A DNA stretch of 64,000 nt from JAJDXW01 sp965243335. Its GTDB lineage: Bacteria; Pseudomonadota; Gammaproteobacteria; HK1. Of this stretch, positions 40,990 through 48,959 are shown one piece after another. The stretch's first letter is position 1. Every line of letters starts with the position of its first letter. Both the position numbers and the translations under genes were made by a program. The stretch is taken from positions 1,054,001 to 1,118,000 of the forward strand of contig OZ251545.1 of assembly GCA_965243335.1 (NCBI GenBank), written 5' to 3'. Below the pieces are notes generated by a model. That model made no database searches and was not told the DNA's origin. It was given only the letters and a program-made list of their open reading frames with translations.

Positions 40990-41865
40990 TCAGCACCAGG
41001 GGTTGTAGCCGGTGTCCCGGACGGCGCTCCGCACTTGGTGAAGGCGCCGGTCCTGCGCCCTGCGCGCTTGGCGCGCCTCCTCCTTCGCGAGCTCACCGCG
41101 CGCCTGCCCCATGATCTCCTCCCACTGGTCGTGGGTGTGTTCGATCCACGTTCGCAGCCTTCGTCCCGTCGCTTCGAACCCGCATCCTCGCAAGTGTTCC
41201 GCCAGAGTGACGACGGAGCCCGCGTCCGCCGCTGCCGGCCTCGGCCGCGCGCTGATACAGGCGGCGAGCGCCGCCCTTGCAGCCGCTCGTGCCGTCGTGT
41301 CCTCGCCCTTGCCTTTGCGAACCGCTTCGGTCACCGCCTCGTCGGGGCGGTAAACCATGGCGCTGCCGCAGACGCCGGCTTCGATCACGCAGCGGTTGAC
41401 CTCTTCGATGTCGAGTGAGGTGAAGTTGTTCGTAGCGAGCAACGTCACGTCCCATTCGAGAGCTTCGCCGATGAGCGCGAGGTCGTTGACCGCCTCCCCG
41501 CTATCGCGGTGGCACTCCGGGCTGAGGACGGTCTGGCGCGCCAGGTAGCGGTCGGCCTTGCTCCTTGCCGGATCCACGAACTCGAACGGACTGTCGTTGC
41601 GCCGCTCTTCTTCGAGCCACCATTGTCGTGCGCCGGCGTCCGCCGCCATGATCGCTCTCGTAGCCTGAGCTGGATCCCGGGCGGGCTTTACCCGCAGCAG
41701 GCGGATGACGTCCTCGCGCGCGGCCAGCCCGATCTGCTTCGATCCCTCCTCACGCGCGGTCGGCAGCACCACGATGCGCCCGCCCTGCTGCTCGACCAGG
41801 GCACACAGGAAACGGCGGGCCGCGGTTGCCCGCAGGAGGTTGGTGTCCGGAGCGATCCTCAACAT
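40990..41865 (-). CDS. PIN-like nuclease-domain protein, downstream half of a split operon
   Basis: 291 aa from the ATG at 41865. N-terminal LRIAPDTNLLRATAARRFLC has the PIN-type first Asp (DTN); conserved acidic positions continue in EAVNDLALIGEALEWDVTLLATNNFTSLD. The C-terminal third (about 200-291) is helical and charged, and is not part of a PIN domain. It reads as a toxin-like ribonuclease with a C-terminal extension. In the ancestral sequence its ATG overlaps the antitoxin stop by seven bases; an IS3-family element now sits 14 bases upstream of the ATG and has cut that link, so expression may be altered. Confidence 0.65.
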   Translation of the reverse strand: MLRIAPDTNLLRATAARRFLCALVEQQGGRIVVLPTAREEGSKQIGLAAREDVIRLLRVKPARDPAQATRAIMAADAGARQWWLEEERRNDSPFEFVDPARSKADRYLARQTVLSPECHRDSGEAVNDLALIGEALEWDVTLLATNNFTSLDIEEVNRCVIEAGVCGSAMVYRPDEAVTEAVRKGKGEDTTARAAARAALAACISARPRPAAADAGSVVTLAEHLRGCGFEATGRRLRTWIEHTHDQWEEIMGQARGELAKEEARQARRAQDRRLHQVRSAVRDTGYNPWC

Positions 41866-41933
41866 CGGGCGGCGCGGGATGAAGTTGCCCCGGTTTGGTG
41901 GACACCTGAACATTGTGCAGAGGAGGTGTCCAG

Positions 41934-42248
41934 ATGGCAGAAAGACGCGTCGCCTACGCGCCGGAGTACCGGCGCCAGATGGTGGAGCTGGTTCGGGCGG
42001 GCCGCACGCCCGGGGAGCTGGCTCGGGAGTTCGAGTGCTCGGCGCAGGCGATCCGCAACTGGGTGCGTCAGTCGGACCGCGACGAGGGTCGTCGCGAGGA
42101 CGGTCTGACGAGCGCCGAGCGTGAGGAGTTGCGTCGGCTGCGGCGGGAGAATCGCCAGCTTCGTGAAGAGCGGGAGATCCTGAAAAAAGCCGCGGCTTGG
42201 TTCGCTCGGGAGACCGGGACGGTGCCCGGGAGGTCTTCGAGCTCGTGA
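41934..42248 (+). CDS. IS3-family transposase OrfA
   Basis: 104 aa with an AGGAGG-type ribosome site. HTH: MAERRVAYAPEYRRQMVELV, then TPGELAREFECSAQAIRNWV, followed by a leucine-zipper-like helix RRLRRENRQLREEREILKKA. Binds the element ends. At the six-A run (42183-42188, CTG AAA AAA GCC) a -1 slip leads into OrfB in frame (SRGLVRSGDRDGAREVFELV). Confidence 0.93.
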   Translation: MAERRVAYAPEYRRQMVELVRAGRTPGELAREFECSAQAIRNWVRQSDRDEGRREDGLTSAEREELRRLRRENRQLREEREILKKAAAWFARETGTVPGRSSSS

Positions 42249-43213
42249 GAGCGAACCGAGCCGAACATCAGGTGGCCACGATGTGCCGGGTGCTGGGTGT
42301 CTCCCCCAGCGGGTACTATGCGTGGCGGGGGCGGGGGCGCTCGCGTCGCGCCCGGGACGACGACCGGTTACGCGGCGAGGTCCGGGCGGCCCACGAGCGT
42401 TCACGAGGGACCTATGGCGCGCCTCGGGTTCATGCCGAACTCGCAGCTCGGGGCCGTGCGGTGGGCCGCAAGCGCGTTGCACGGCTGATGCGTGAACAGG
42501 GGTTGGCGGGGGTGAGCCGGCGCCGGGGCACGCGCACGACACGCCCCGATCCGGGCCGGCGGGCAGCGCCGGACCTGGTCCAGCGATGCTTCCAGGCCCA
42601 AGCCCCCGACCGGCTCTGGGTGGCCGACATCACCTACGTGCCGACCTGGGCGGGGTTCGTGTTCCTGGCCGTGGTGCTCGACGTGTTCAGCCGCCGCATC
42701 GTGGGATGGGCGATGGCGGACCATCTTCGCACCGAGCTGGTCCTCGATGCGCTGAACATGGCCGCCACGCAGCGCCGCCCCACGGCCGTGATCCATCACT
42801 CCGACCAGGGCACGCAGTACACCTCGCTCGCGTTCGGCCACCGCTGTCGGGAGATGGGGGTGCGTCCCTCGACCGGCTCCGCGGGCGACTGCTACGACAA
42901 CGCCATGGCCGAGAGCTTCTTCGCCACGCTCGAATGCGAACTCATCGACCGGCGGTCGTTGCGCACCCGAGCCGAAGCGAAGATGGCCCTGTTCGACTTC
43001 ATCGAAGGCTGGTACAACCCCCATCGGCGGCACTCCGCCCTGGGCTATCTCAGCCCCAACGACTTCGAGCGCGCCGCGAGCGCGCGAGACGGGGTCCCAA
43101 ACCACCCTCGGTGCAGACCCCCAGACCCCGGGATCGAGCACAATCTACCCTTACCGGCTCTCGCCCATCACCGCACCGGCGAAAGCCTTCAACCGTCCAC
43201 CAGATCGGGGTAA
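42197..43213 (+). CDS. IS3-family transposase OrfB (DDE integrase catalytic domain)
   Basis: Open frame of 338 aa, mostly made as the OrfAB fusion. DDE residues: first Asp in DRLWVADITYVPTWAGFVFL, second in PTAVIHHSDQGTQYTSLAF, and Glu in CYDNAMAESFFATLECELID, with the terminal YNPHRRHSALGYLSP. The start at 42197 is nominal. The C-terminal ~45 residues run into the right terminal repeat. Confidence 0.95.
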   Translation: MVRSGDRDGAREVFELVRANRAEHQVATMCRVLGVSPSGYYAWRGRGRSRRARDDDRLRGEVRAAHERSRGTYGAPRVHAELAARGRAVGRKRVARLMREQGLAGVSRRRGTRTTRPDPGRRAAPDLVQRCFQAQAPDRLWVADITYVPTWAGFVFLAVVLDVFSRRIVGWAMADHLRTELVLDALNMAATQRRPTAVIHHSDQGTQYTSLAFGHRCREMGVRPSTGSAGDCYDNAMAESFFATLECELIDRRSLRTRAEAKMALFDFIEGWYNPHRRHSALGYLSPNDFERAASARDGVPNHPRCRPPDPGIEHNLPLPALAHHRTGESLQPSTRSG

Positions 43214-43434
43214 GTCCAGGAGATGCGCTCGGCGAGCGCCGTCTCGCCTTCCAGGTGCAGCGCGACGACGGCGCGCCCCAGCCAGGGGCCGGCGCACTCG
43301 GCCGCGTCGCGCAGCGTCTCCGCCACCAGATCCGCGCTCTCGCGGCCGCCGCTTTGCCCCGCCGCCTGACGCGCCTGTTCGAACCTTCGTTCTTCGCTGG
43401 CGCGTGTCTTCGGCGCGTTTGCGTTCGCTTTCAC
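43189..43434 (-). CDS. Putative antitoxin partner of the PIN-like gene, C-terminus altered by the IS
   Basis: Now 81 aa from a GTG at 43434 (GGGAGAG ribosome site). Native part: VKANANAPKTRASEERRFEQ, then ARQAAGQSGGRESADLVAET and LRDAAECAGPWLGRAVVALH, ending ETALAERIS (72 residues). The last nine residues, WTYPDLVDG, come from the inserted element. Removing the element and one GGA copy restores RAARC and a TGA that overlaps the PIN-like ATG by seven bases. Helical, charged, with no known family seen; antitoxin role is inferred from the overlap. Confidence 0.65.
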   Translation of the reverse strand: MKANANAPKTRASEERRFEQARQAAGQSGGRESADLVAETLRDAAECAGPWLGRAVVALHLEGETALAERISWTYPDLVDG

Positions 43435-43950
43435 GGCTGTCTCTCCCTTTGGGGGGCGCGTCCGGGGACGGAGTTTACTCTCTGGATACGCCCATCTCCG
43501 GGCGGTGTTATGCCTCTGCGCCATCCACCTGCTTCCAGGGAGCCGGAGGAGCCAAGGAGCCGCTCCGTTGCCGTTTCCTTCCCTCGTGGATTGGGTATCC
43601 GGCGGCTCGTAGCGACGTTCTCGTCGCCTCCGGTGGGCCCTGCGACCATCGGATTCCGGGATATGATCGGGATCCATGTCGGAAGTGGTCGGGTTCAGGG
43701 GTGGAGCGGGCCGGATCGGGGCTGATCATGCTTGGAATTCGTGCGGATCGGTGATCGGAATTCGCGTGGCTCCACCGCGGTTGGGAGACCTCTTCCGCGC
43801 CTGCGCGGCGGACGCCGCCGTTCGCGCGCGGTCCAGGTCCTGGAGGGATAGCGGTTCGGGCGGCCCGTCGCCCCGTGCGGCCGATCCGCTGGCCGCGGAG
43901 GCCCGGCCGGCGAGGTCCGCACGAGGAACGTTCCGCATTGTGAGTGCTCC
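43435..43950. other. 516-base spacer between the split operon and the alkylation-repair gene
   Basis: Divergent region. The minus strand has a plausible ribosome site for the antitoxin and a weak -10 (TAAACT, near 43474-43479). No convincing gene: short open frames here are Arg/Pro-rich and antisense-like. Confidence 0.4.
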
Positions 43951-44697
43951 ATGCCCAAGCTGCCCGTGACGGCGCCGGACCCGGCCGATCCGCGGGCAGG
44001 AAGCGCAGGCGCTTCGCGCGAGCTCCTCGCCGCCGTGCGCGACGCGCTCCGGGCGGTGCGCGAGCCCGGTCGCGCGGCCGGGCAGCAGCGCTACATGAAG
44101 TCGGCGATGCCGTTCCTGGGGGTGCGGGTCCCGGTCATGCGAAGGGCCGCAAGGGCCGTCTTCGACCGGCATCCCCCGCCCACCGTCGAAGTCTGGCGGG
44201 CGACGATCCTCGCCCTGTGGCGGGAAGCGGGATATCGCGAGGAGCGCTACGCGGCGATCGAGCTCGCCGTACACCGGCCCTTCCTGCGCTGGATGACGAT
44301 GGACGCGACCCCCATGCTCGACGAGCTCATCGTCGACGGGGCGTGGTGGGACTACGTGGACCGGATCGCCCCGGCCGGGCTCGGACACATCCTCGTCTCG
44401 CAGCCGCAGCCGATGGGCGCCCTGATGCGCGCCTGGGCGCGCGACGAGAACGTCTGGCGCCGGCGGGCGGCCCTGCTCTGCCAGCTCGGCTTGAAGGAGG
44501 ACACCGACCCGGCGCTCCTGTACGACTGCCTGGTAGCGTGCTCCGGGCACGACGAGTTCTTCGTGCAGAAGGCGATGGGCTGGGCGCTCCGCGCCTACGC
44601 GCGGGTGGACCCGGCCGGAGTCCGGCGCTTCGCCGCGTCGCACGAAGCCTCCCTCTCGAAGCTGACCCGCCGCGAAGCCTTGAAACACATCGGCTGA
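43951..44697 (+). CDS. DNA alkylation repair protein (AlkD-like HEAT-repeat glycosylase)
   Basis: 248 aa. HEAT-repeat protein with AlkD-family landmarks: QQRYMKSAMPFLGVRVPVMR near residue 45-65, REERYAAIELAVHRPFLRWM, then the conserved WWDYVDRIAP, WARDENVWRRRAALLCQLGL and FFVQKAMGWALRAYARVDP. AlkD excises N3- and N7-alkylated bases by trapping the flipped nucleotide. Its 3' end runs against the relic of a HicA gene on the opposite strand. Confidence 0.92.
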   Translation: MPKLPVTAPDPADPRAGSAGASRELLAAVRDALRAVREPGRAAGQQRYMKSAMPFLGVRVPVMRRAARAVFDRHPPPTVEVWRATILALWREAGYREERYAAIELAVHRPFLRWMTMDATPMLDELIVDGAWWDYVDRIAPAGLGHILVSQPQPMGALMRAWARDENVWRRRAALLCQLGLKEDTDPALLYDCLVACSGHDEFFVQKAMGWALRAYARVDPAGVRRFAASHEASLSKLTRREALKHIG

Positions 44698-44844
44698 TCG
44701 CGGCCCCTGCCGGGAATGAACGGTTTGGGTGAAAGGCGCGCCGCGCCGCAGTATCCAATGGCTTCCGTGCTGCCGGACGCACACGAAGCCCGCGCGGCCG
44801 AGAGCCAGAACGCACTCCCGGTCCGATGCGATCGGCAATCTCAA
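44698..44844 (-). pseudogene. HicA toxin remnant
   Basis: Begins with TTG overlapping the HicB stop (TTGA) and reads LRLPIASDRECVLALGRAGF then VCVRQHGSHWILRR, which matches the start of HicA (dsRBD-like; conserved 'AGF..VRQ.GSH.I.R' with catalytic His). The remaining beta strands ('VVPVHSGREL.PGTLR.I') are missing; the frame runs on into the antisense strand of the alkylation-repair gene. HicA cuts mRNA; this copy should be dead. Confidence 0.7.
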
Positions 44845-45047
44845 ATGGCAACCACCATGGCTTCAAAGCTGTCGTCGGGAACCGGTACTCCGTCTGCTGT
44901 CAATACGAGCTCGTATCCTTCGATAGCTTCCCTGATGTTCGCCAAGGCTTCCTGCCTGGTCCGCCCTTGGCTGATGCAGCCGGGGAGGCTCGGGCATTTC
45001 GCGACCCAATAGCCATCTTCGCCGGGGTAGAGCAACGCCTGTCTCAT
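44841..45047 (-). CDS. hicB: HicB-type antitoxin
   Basis: 68 aa. MRQALLYPGEDGYWVAKCPS then LPGCISQGRTRQEALANIRE and AIEGYELVLTADGVPVPDDS is the standard partial-RNase-H fold of HicB antitoxins ('Y...ED..W.A..P.LPGC.S.G.T..EAL.NI.EAI..Y'). No C-terminal DNA-binding domain, as in the short HicB class. Its toxin is truncated, so it is an orphan. AT-richer than the core genome. Confidence 0.9.
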   Translation of the reverse strand: MRQALLYPGEDGYWVAKCPSLPGCISQGRTRQEALANIREAIEGYELVLTADGVPVPDDSFEAMVVAI

Positions 45048-45065
45048 GATTACCTCTCTCGAGCG

Positions 45066-45698
45066 CTACGCACTTTCGTGTACCGGTGCTCTCTCCGCTG
45101 GGGTCGGTTCGTGATCGCTGCTCGACGGCATTTCGTTCCTTCCTCCCGATGGCGAAGGCCCGTCCTGAGCGGGTTGGTCGGGGCGCGGACGCGCGCGGGC
45201 GCTGGAACCGCTGCCGTGGCCCAGTATCTGAGCGGCGATGATTCCGAGATCGCCGCCGCGAGCTTCCCTTTTCTCATCAAGCGCCGCCAATTCGTGAGGG
45301 TCGGCCTTCGCAAGCACCTTGATGACGACAGGAAGGGCGTCCGCGCGAGAACGGAATCTGTCGGCCGATATCTGCCGGAACTCCAGGAAACGCTTGACCT
45401 CTCGAAGCCCGGGCAGGAAACGCTTGTCCTCGTACGCAAGCGCAAGCCTCCGGATCAGGGGCTCGGCATCCGGATTCTCCGGATTGGCCTGCCGGATCAT
45501 CTCGTCGACACTTTTCCTGGGTCGAGGCTGAGCCCTTCTCCGCCTGGATCTACCTTCCTCATAAGCCTTGACCTCGGAATCGAGTGTGGCAAGATCGAAT
45601 TCTTCAATGGATGAAAGCACTTCGCTCACTCTCGGCTTTCCGTGCCGTGCGATTAGCAGCCGGAGCTCCAACCCGAGAAGAGCCTTGTCCGGATTCAT
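45066..45698 (-). CDS. Unknown protein, partner gene of the ParA relic
   Basis: 210 aa, start ATG overlapping the ParA stop (ATGA). MNPDKALLGLELRLLIARHG then KPRVSEVLSSIEEFDLATLD suggest a helical N-terminus; the middle contains a basic patch RSRRRRAQPRPRK; then LPGLREVKRFLEFRQISADR and VVIKVLAKADPHELAALDEK. The last ~35 residues are Pro/Ser-rich and come from a short repeat also found at 47896. Position right after ParA suggests a plasmid-partition-like or ParA-associated role, but no ParB motif is seen. No family recognised. Confidence 0.6.
   Translation of the reverse strand: MNPDKALLGLELRLLIARHGKPRVSEVLSSIEEFDLATLDSEVKAYEEGRSRRRRAQPRPRKSVDEMIRQANPENPDAEPLIRRLALAYEDKRFLPGLREVKRFLEFRQISADRFRSRADALPVVIKVLAKADPHELAALDEKREARGGDLGIIAAQILGHGSGSSARARPRPDQPAQDGPSPSGGRNEMPSSSDHEPTPAERAPVHESA
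45128..45179. repeat. 52-bp short repeat, copy A
   Basis: About 45 of 52 bases match 47896-47947. Read on the minus strand it contains GAGGAAGGAACGAAATG, a ribosome site plus ATG. Here it lies in frame within the 3' end of the unknown ParA-partner gene. Confidence 0.65.
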
Positions 45699-46559
45699 GG
45701 GGTTCTCCTTTTGATGCCGAGTTTTTGGAAAATTTCGTTCTCGAGTAGTATGAATTCAAAGGAGACATCGCTACGAACGTGACTCGTTCTCGCCAAAGGA
45801 GCCCCTGCTCGCGCGGCCTTCGGATAGGATGCGGAGTATCTTATCTGATTCTGGAATACATGCCAGCCATGTTCCCTCGCGACATTCCTGACTTCGGTGA
45901 TTGATCGTCGTCCCTCGGGTCCTTGCGAGTAGGAAGACGAGTGGTTGAAAGACCAGCCCGGCGATCTCGATTTCATGATCGTCGTTTTCGATCTGGAACT
46001 CCTGAAGCGACCGGGCGAGCAAGGGCAGGCCGATGGTGGCCATGAACTCGGGCTTCACCGGGACGATGACATACCGGCTTGCGAAGTAAGCGGCGTCCGT
46101 CAGAATCGACTCGGTGGGAGCGCAGTCGATAAGAATGAGGTCGTAACGATCGCTGATTCGCGCCAGGGCCTTGGCGAGTCGCCGCTCCTTTCCCGTGGGA
46201 TTCTTGAGGGTGCGGCTCAGCTCAAGGCGGGAAGGGAGCAAGTCGAGAGAGCTGGCTCCCCCCCCATAACCTGCCTTCTTGACGATTACTTCGTCGAGGT
46301 CGATTGGACGCGGCGAACCGTATGCTCCACCGGCAGGAACATAGTCATCGAAGACCTGCGCGATGGTGGGCCGATTGTCCCCGATATGGTCCACGTAGCG
46401 TCAAGGTCCCATCAGGGACTGGCTCAAGTTCGACTGCGGGTCGAGGTCTATGGCCAAGACCCTGTAGTTCTCCCTGTCGGCTGCGTGCGCCAACTGTGAC
46501 GCGATGGTCGTCTTGCCGACCCCGCCCTTCATGTTGATCAAGCTGACGGTTGTTGCCAT
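45695..46559 (-). pseudogene. ParA-family ATPase with an in-frame stop and a frameshift
   Basis: Starts ATG at 46559: MATTVSLINMKGGVGKTTIA, with Walker A KGGVGKTT at residues 11-18, then VLAIDLDPQSNLSQSLMGP. Codon 53 is TGA (46401-46403), after which the same frame continues RYVDHIGDNRPTIAQVFDDY, DLILIDCAPTESILTDAAYF and KPEFMATIGLPLLARSLQEF. At 45948-45950 one extra base in an A run shifts the frame; deleting it restores IAGLVFNHSSSYS and the normal C-terminus ENEIFQKLGIKRRTP. Both lesions could be sequencing errors, otherwise the gene is dead. ParA ATPases segregate plasmids, chromosomes or protein clusters. Confidence 0.85.
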
Positions 46560-46597
46560 GCGTCAAGTCTCTCCTGCCCTCCTGTCGGGCCGTAGGG

Positions 46598-47899
46598 CTA
46601 CGCCTGCGCCTTGCGGCGCTCCGAGGCCAGGACGGCGAGGGCGTCGGACCAGGCGTCGAAGGTCTGCCGAACGTCGTCGTCCGTGTGGGCGATGGAGAGG
46701 TAGTACTTGGTGTCGCCCTTGATGACGCCCCGTTCGAGCAGGAGCTCGTTCAGGCGCCGGCCGAGGGCCGCGTCGCCGCGGAGCGTCCCCCGGTAGTCGG
46801 TGATCGGGCCGGACGCGAACACCGCCTCGAAGCAGGCCGGGACGCCGAGGACGGTGGCGGTGAACCCGTGCTCGCGAAGCCGTTCGTCGAACCCCTCCAT
46901 CAGCCGGGTACCGGTCGCGTTCACCCGCTCGTACGTGCCGGGCTCGCGCAGCACCTCCAGGGTCGCGAGGCCCGCCACCGCCGCGACCGGGTTCCCCGAG
47001 AGGGTGCCGACCTGGAACAGGAAGCGCTCCTGCCCGACCCGGCCCGCGTCGAAGAGGGCCATCAGCTCCTCGCGGCCCGCGACGGCCGCGAGGGGGTAGC
47101 CGCCGCCGCACGCCTTGCCGAGGGTGCAGAGGTCCGGGGTGACGCCGTAGTGCTCCTGCGCCCCGCCGTAGGCCATGCGGAAGCCGGTCACCACCTCGTC
47201 GAAGATGAGCACGATGTCGTGCTTCCCGGTCAGCTCGCGAAGCCCCGCGAGAAAGCCCGCGACGGGCGGGATGATGCGCTGCACGGGCTCGACGATGATC
47301 CCCGCGATCTCGTCGCCGTGCTCCGCGATGAGGTTCGCCACCGCGTCGAGGTCGTTGTACGGCGCGACCAATACCTCGTCGCCCACTCCGTCCGGGATCC
47401 CGGCCGAATCCGGGATCGGACGCGGGAAGTTGCCGGGCCGCTTCGGCGCGAGGCTCTGGAGGCTCGTGTCGCTCATCCCGTGGTAGCCGCCTTCGAACTT
47501 GAGGATCTTGTCGCGGCCCCGGAAGGCGCGGGCGAGGCGCATCGCGTAGGCGTCCGCCTCCGTCCCGGAGCTGACGAACCGCACCTGCTCGGCGCAGGGC
47601 ACCGCGTCGACGATCGCCTCCGCAAGCTCGATGGCGTACCGGTTGTTGGCGAAGAAGGTCGAGCCCAGCTCGATCTGCTCGCGCACCGCGGCGGTCACCC
47701 GGGGATGGGCGTGGCCGGCGAACATCGGTCCGGAGCCGATGAGGTAGTCGATGTACTCGTTCCCGCTCTCGTCCCACACCCGGCTTCCCTGACCGGAGCG
47801 GAGGATGACGTCGGCGCTCGTGTTGCCGAGCCCGCCGGCCGGCATGAACCGCCGCGCCTTCTCCACCAGGGACAGCTCCTGATCGCTTCTCGTCAGCAT
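46598..47899 (-). CDS. Class III aminotransferase, glutamate-1-semialdehyde aminomutase-like
   Basis: 433 aa. Class III PLP fold with HemL-type segments: LVEKARRFMPAGGLGNTSAD, IDYLIGSGPMFAGHAHPRVT, VRFVSSGTEADAYAMRLARA, IIVEPVQRIIPP, LIFDEVVTGFRMAYGG (PLP-contacting Asp) and the Schiff-base Lys in CTLGKACGGGYPLAAVAG. It differs enough from housekeeping HemL to be a paralogue acting on another amino acid. It is the last gene of the liv operon direction, 133 bases after livF. Its start codon is inside a short repeat (47896-47947). Confidence 0.88.
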   Translation of the reverse strand: MLTRSDQELSLVEKARRFMPAGGLGNTSADVILRSGQGSRVWDESGNEYIDYLIGSGPMFAGHAHPRVTAAVREQIELGSTFFANNRYAIELAEAIVDAVPCAEQVRFVSSGTEADAYAMRLARAFRGRDKILKFEGGYHGMSDTSLQSLAPKRPGNFPRPIPDSAGIPDGVGDEVLVAPYNDLDAVANLIAEHGDEIAGIIVEPVQRIIPPVAGFLAGLRELTGKHDIVLIFDEVVTGFRMAYGGAQEHYGVTPDLCTLGKACGGGYPLAAVAGREELMALFDAGRVGQERFLFQVGTLSGNPVAAVAGLATLEVLREPGTYERVNATGTRLMEGFDERLREHGFTATVLGVPACFEAVFASGPITDYRGTLRGDAALGRRLNELLLERGVIKGDTKYYLSIAHTDDDVRQTFDAWSDALAVLASERRKAQA

Positions 47900-47947
47900 T
47901 TCGTTCGTTCCTCGCGGCGGTGAAGGCTCGTCCTGAGCGGGTGGGTC
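47896..47947. repeat. 52-bp short repeat, copy B
   Basis: About 45 of 52 bases match 45128-45179. The minus strand includes GAGGAACGAACGAAATG, which is the ribosome site and start codon of the aminotransferase gene. It also carries the GAAGGCTCGTCCTGAGC motif typical of small dispersed repeats in proteobacteria. Confidence 0.65.
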
Positions 47948-48032
47948 CGGGTTCCGGCCCGGATACGGTTGCGGTCGTGGCCGGGGCCGGGGCGCGCGCG
48001 GCGGCGGTCCGTCCGGGGCGCGCCCGCGCCGG

Positions 48033-48827
48033 TCACGAGAGCCAGCGCTTGCGCCGACGGTAGTGCTTCACGTCCCGGAAGCTCTTGCGCGCCCCGGCTT
48101 CCGAGAGCCCGAGATAGAACTCCTTGATGTCCGCGTTCTCGCCGAGCTCCGCGGCCCCGCCCTGGAGCACGATCTTGCCGTTCTCCAGCACGTAGCCCTC
48201 GTCCGCGATCGAGAGCGCGAGCGACGCGTTCTGCTCCACCAGCAGGATGGTCACGTTCTCCCGCTCGCGGAGGCGCTTCAGGATCTCGAAGATCTCCTCG
48301 ACCAGCATCGGCGCGAGCCCGAGGGACGGCTCGTCGAGCATCAGCAGGTTGGGTCGGCTCATGAGGCCGCGCCCGATGGCGAGCATCTGCTGCTCGCCCC
48401 CCGAGAGGTAGCCGGACTGGACGGTGATCCGCTCCCCGAGCCGCGGGAAGTAGGAGAGCACCCGGTCCACGTCGTCGCGCACCTGGCGCCAGTCGCGGTT
48501 CGTGTGGGCCCCCGCGATGAGGTTCTCGCGCGCGTTCAGGTGCTCGAACACCCGCCGCCCCTCGAAGACCTGGGCGAGGCCGAGCTTGACGATGGCGGAC
48601 GGGTCGCGGCGGTCGATGCGGGTCCCCTGGAAGTCGATGGAGCCCCGCGTCACCTCCCCCCGCTCCGACTTGAGGAGGCCCGAGATGGCCTTGAGGGTGG
48701 TGGACTTGCCGGCCCCGTTGGAGCCGAGCAGGGCGACGATCTTCCCCTCCGGGACGTGCAGGTAGACGCCCTTCAGCACGAGGATGATGTTGTCGTAGAT
48801 GACCTCGATGTTGTTGAGGGTCAACAT
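48033..48827 (-). CDS. livF: Branched-chain amino acid-type ABC transporter ATPase LivF
   Basis: 264 aa. Walker A GSNGAGKSTTLKAISGLL (about residues 34-51), signature LSGGEQQMLAIGRGLM, Walker B LLMLDEPSLGLAPMLVEEIF, and the switch ILLVEQNASLALSIAD. Its longer C-terminus (RKSFRDVKHYRRRKRWLS) is typical of LivF in aromatic-acid or urea-type liv clusters rather than E. coli LivF. Works with livG, H, M, K encoded upstream. Confidence 0.93.
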   Translation of the reverse strand: MLTLNNIEVIYDNIILVLKGVYLHVPEGKIVALLGSNGAGKSTTLKAISGLLKSERGEVTRGSIDFQGTRIDRRDPSAIVKLGLAQVFEGRRVFEHLNARENLIAGAHTNRDWRQVRDDVDRVLSYFPRLGERITVQSGYLSGGEQQMLAIGRGLMSRPNLLMLDEPSLGLAPMLVEEIFEILKRLRERENVTILLVEQNASLALSIADEGYVLENGKIVLQGGAAELGENADIKEFYLGLSEAGARKSFRDVKHYRRRKRWLS

Positions 48828-48959
48828 GCCGGGCGCGGTCCTCGAAGTCCTCGAAATCGTTTCACGCCGCCAGCCGGCTCGGGGCTGCGCGCGGCGCGCG
48901 CGAAGCCGGCGGACCGGGGCGCGCCCCGGCCCGCCGGCCTCCCTTGCCCGTTCCGCCGC

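Larger units (their letters stand above)
41880..43218 (+). mobile_element. IS3-family insertion sequence, complete, 3-bp target duplication
   Basis: 1,339 bp with 27-base imperfect terminal inverted repeats (41880-41906 and 43192-43218; 19 of 27 match, TG...CA ends). The flanks carry the direct repeat GGA at 41877-41879 and 43219-43221, the normal 3-bp duplication. Inside are overlapping orfA and orfB with a run of six A (42183-42188) at the overlap, the expected site of programmed -1 frameshifting to make OrfAB. All features are intact, so the insertion is recent and possibly active. Confidence 0.95.

Noticed and set aside
43726..43938. Minus-strand frame MRNVPRADLAGRASAASGSA... next to the alkylation-repair gene
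   Set aside because: Short, Arg/Ala-rich, with no ribosome site or family resemblance, and continuous with an antisense frame.
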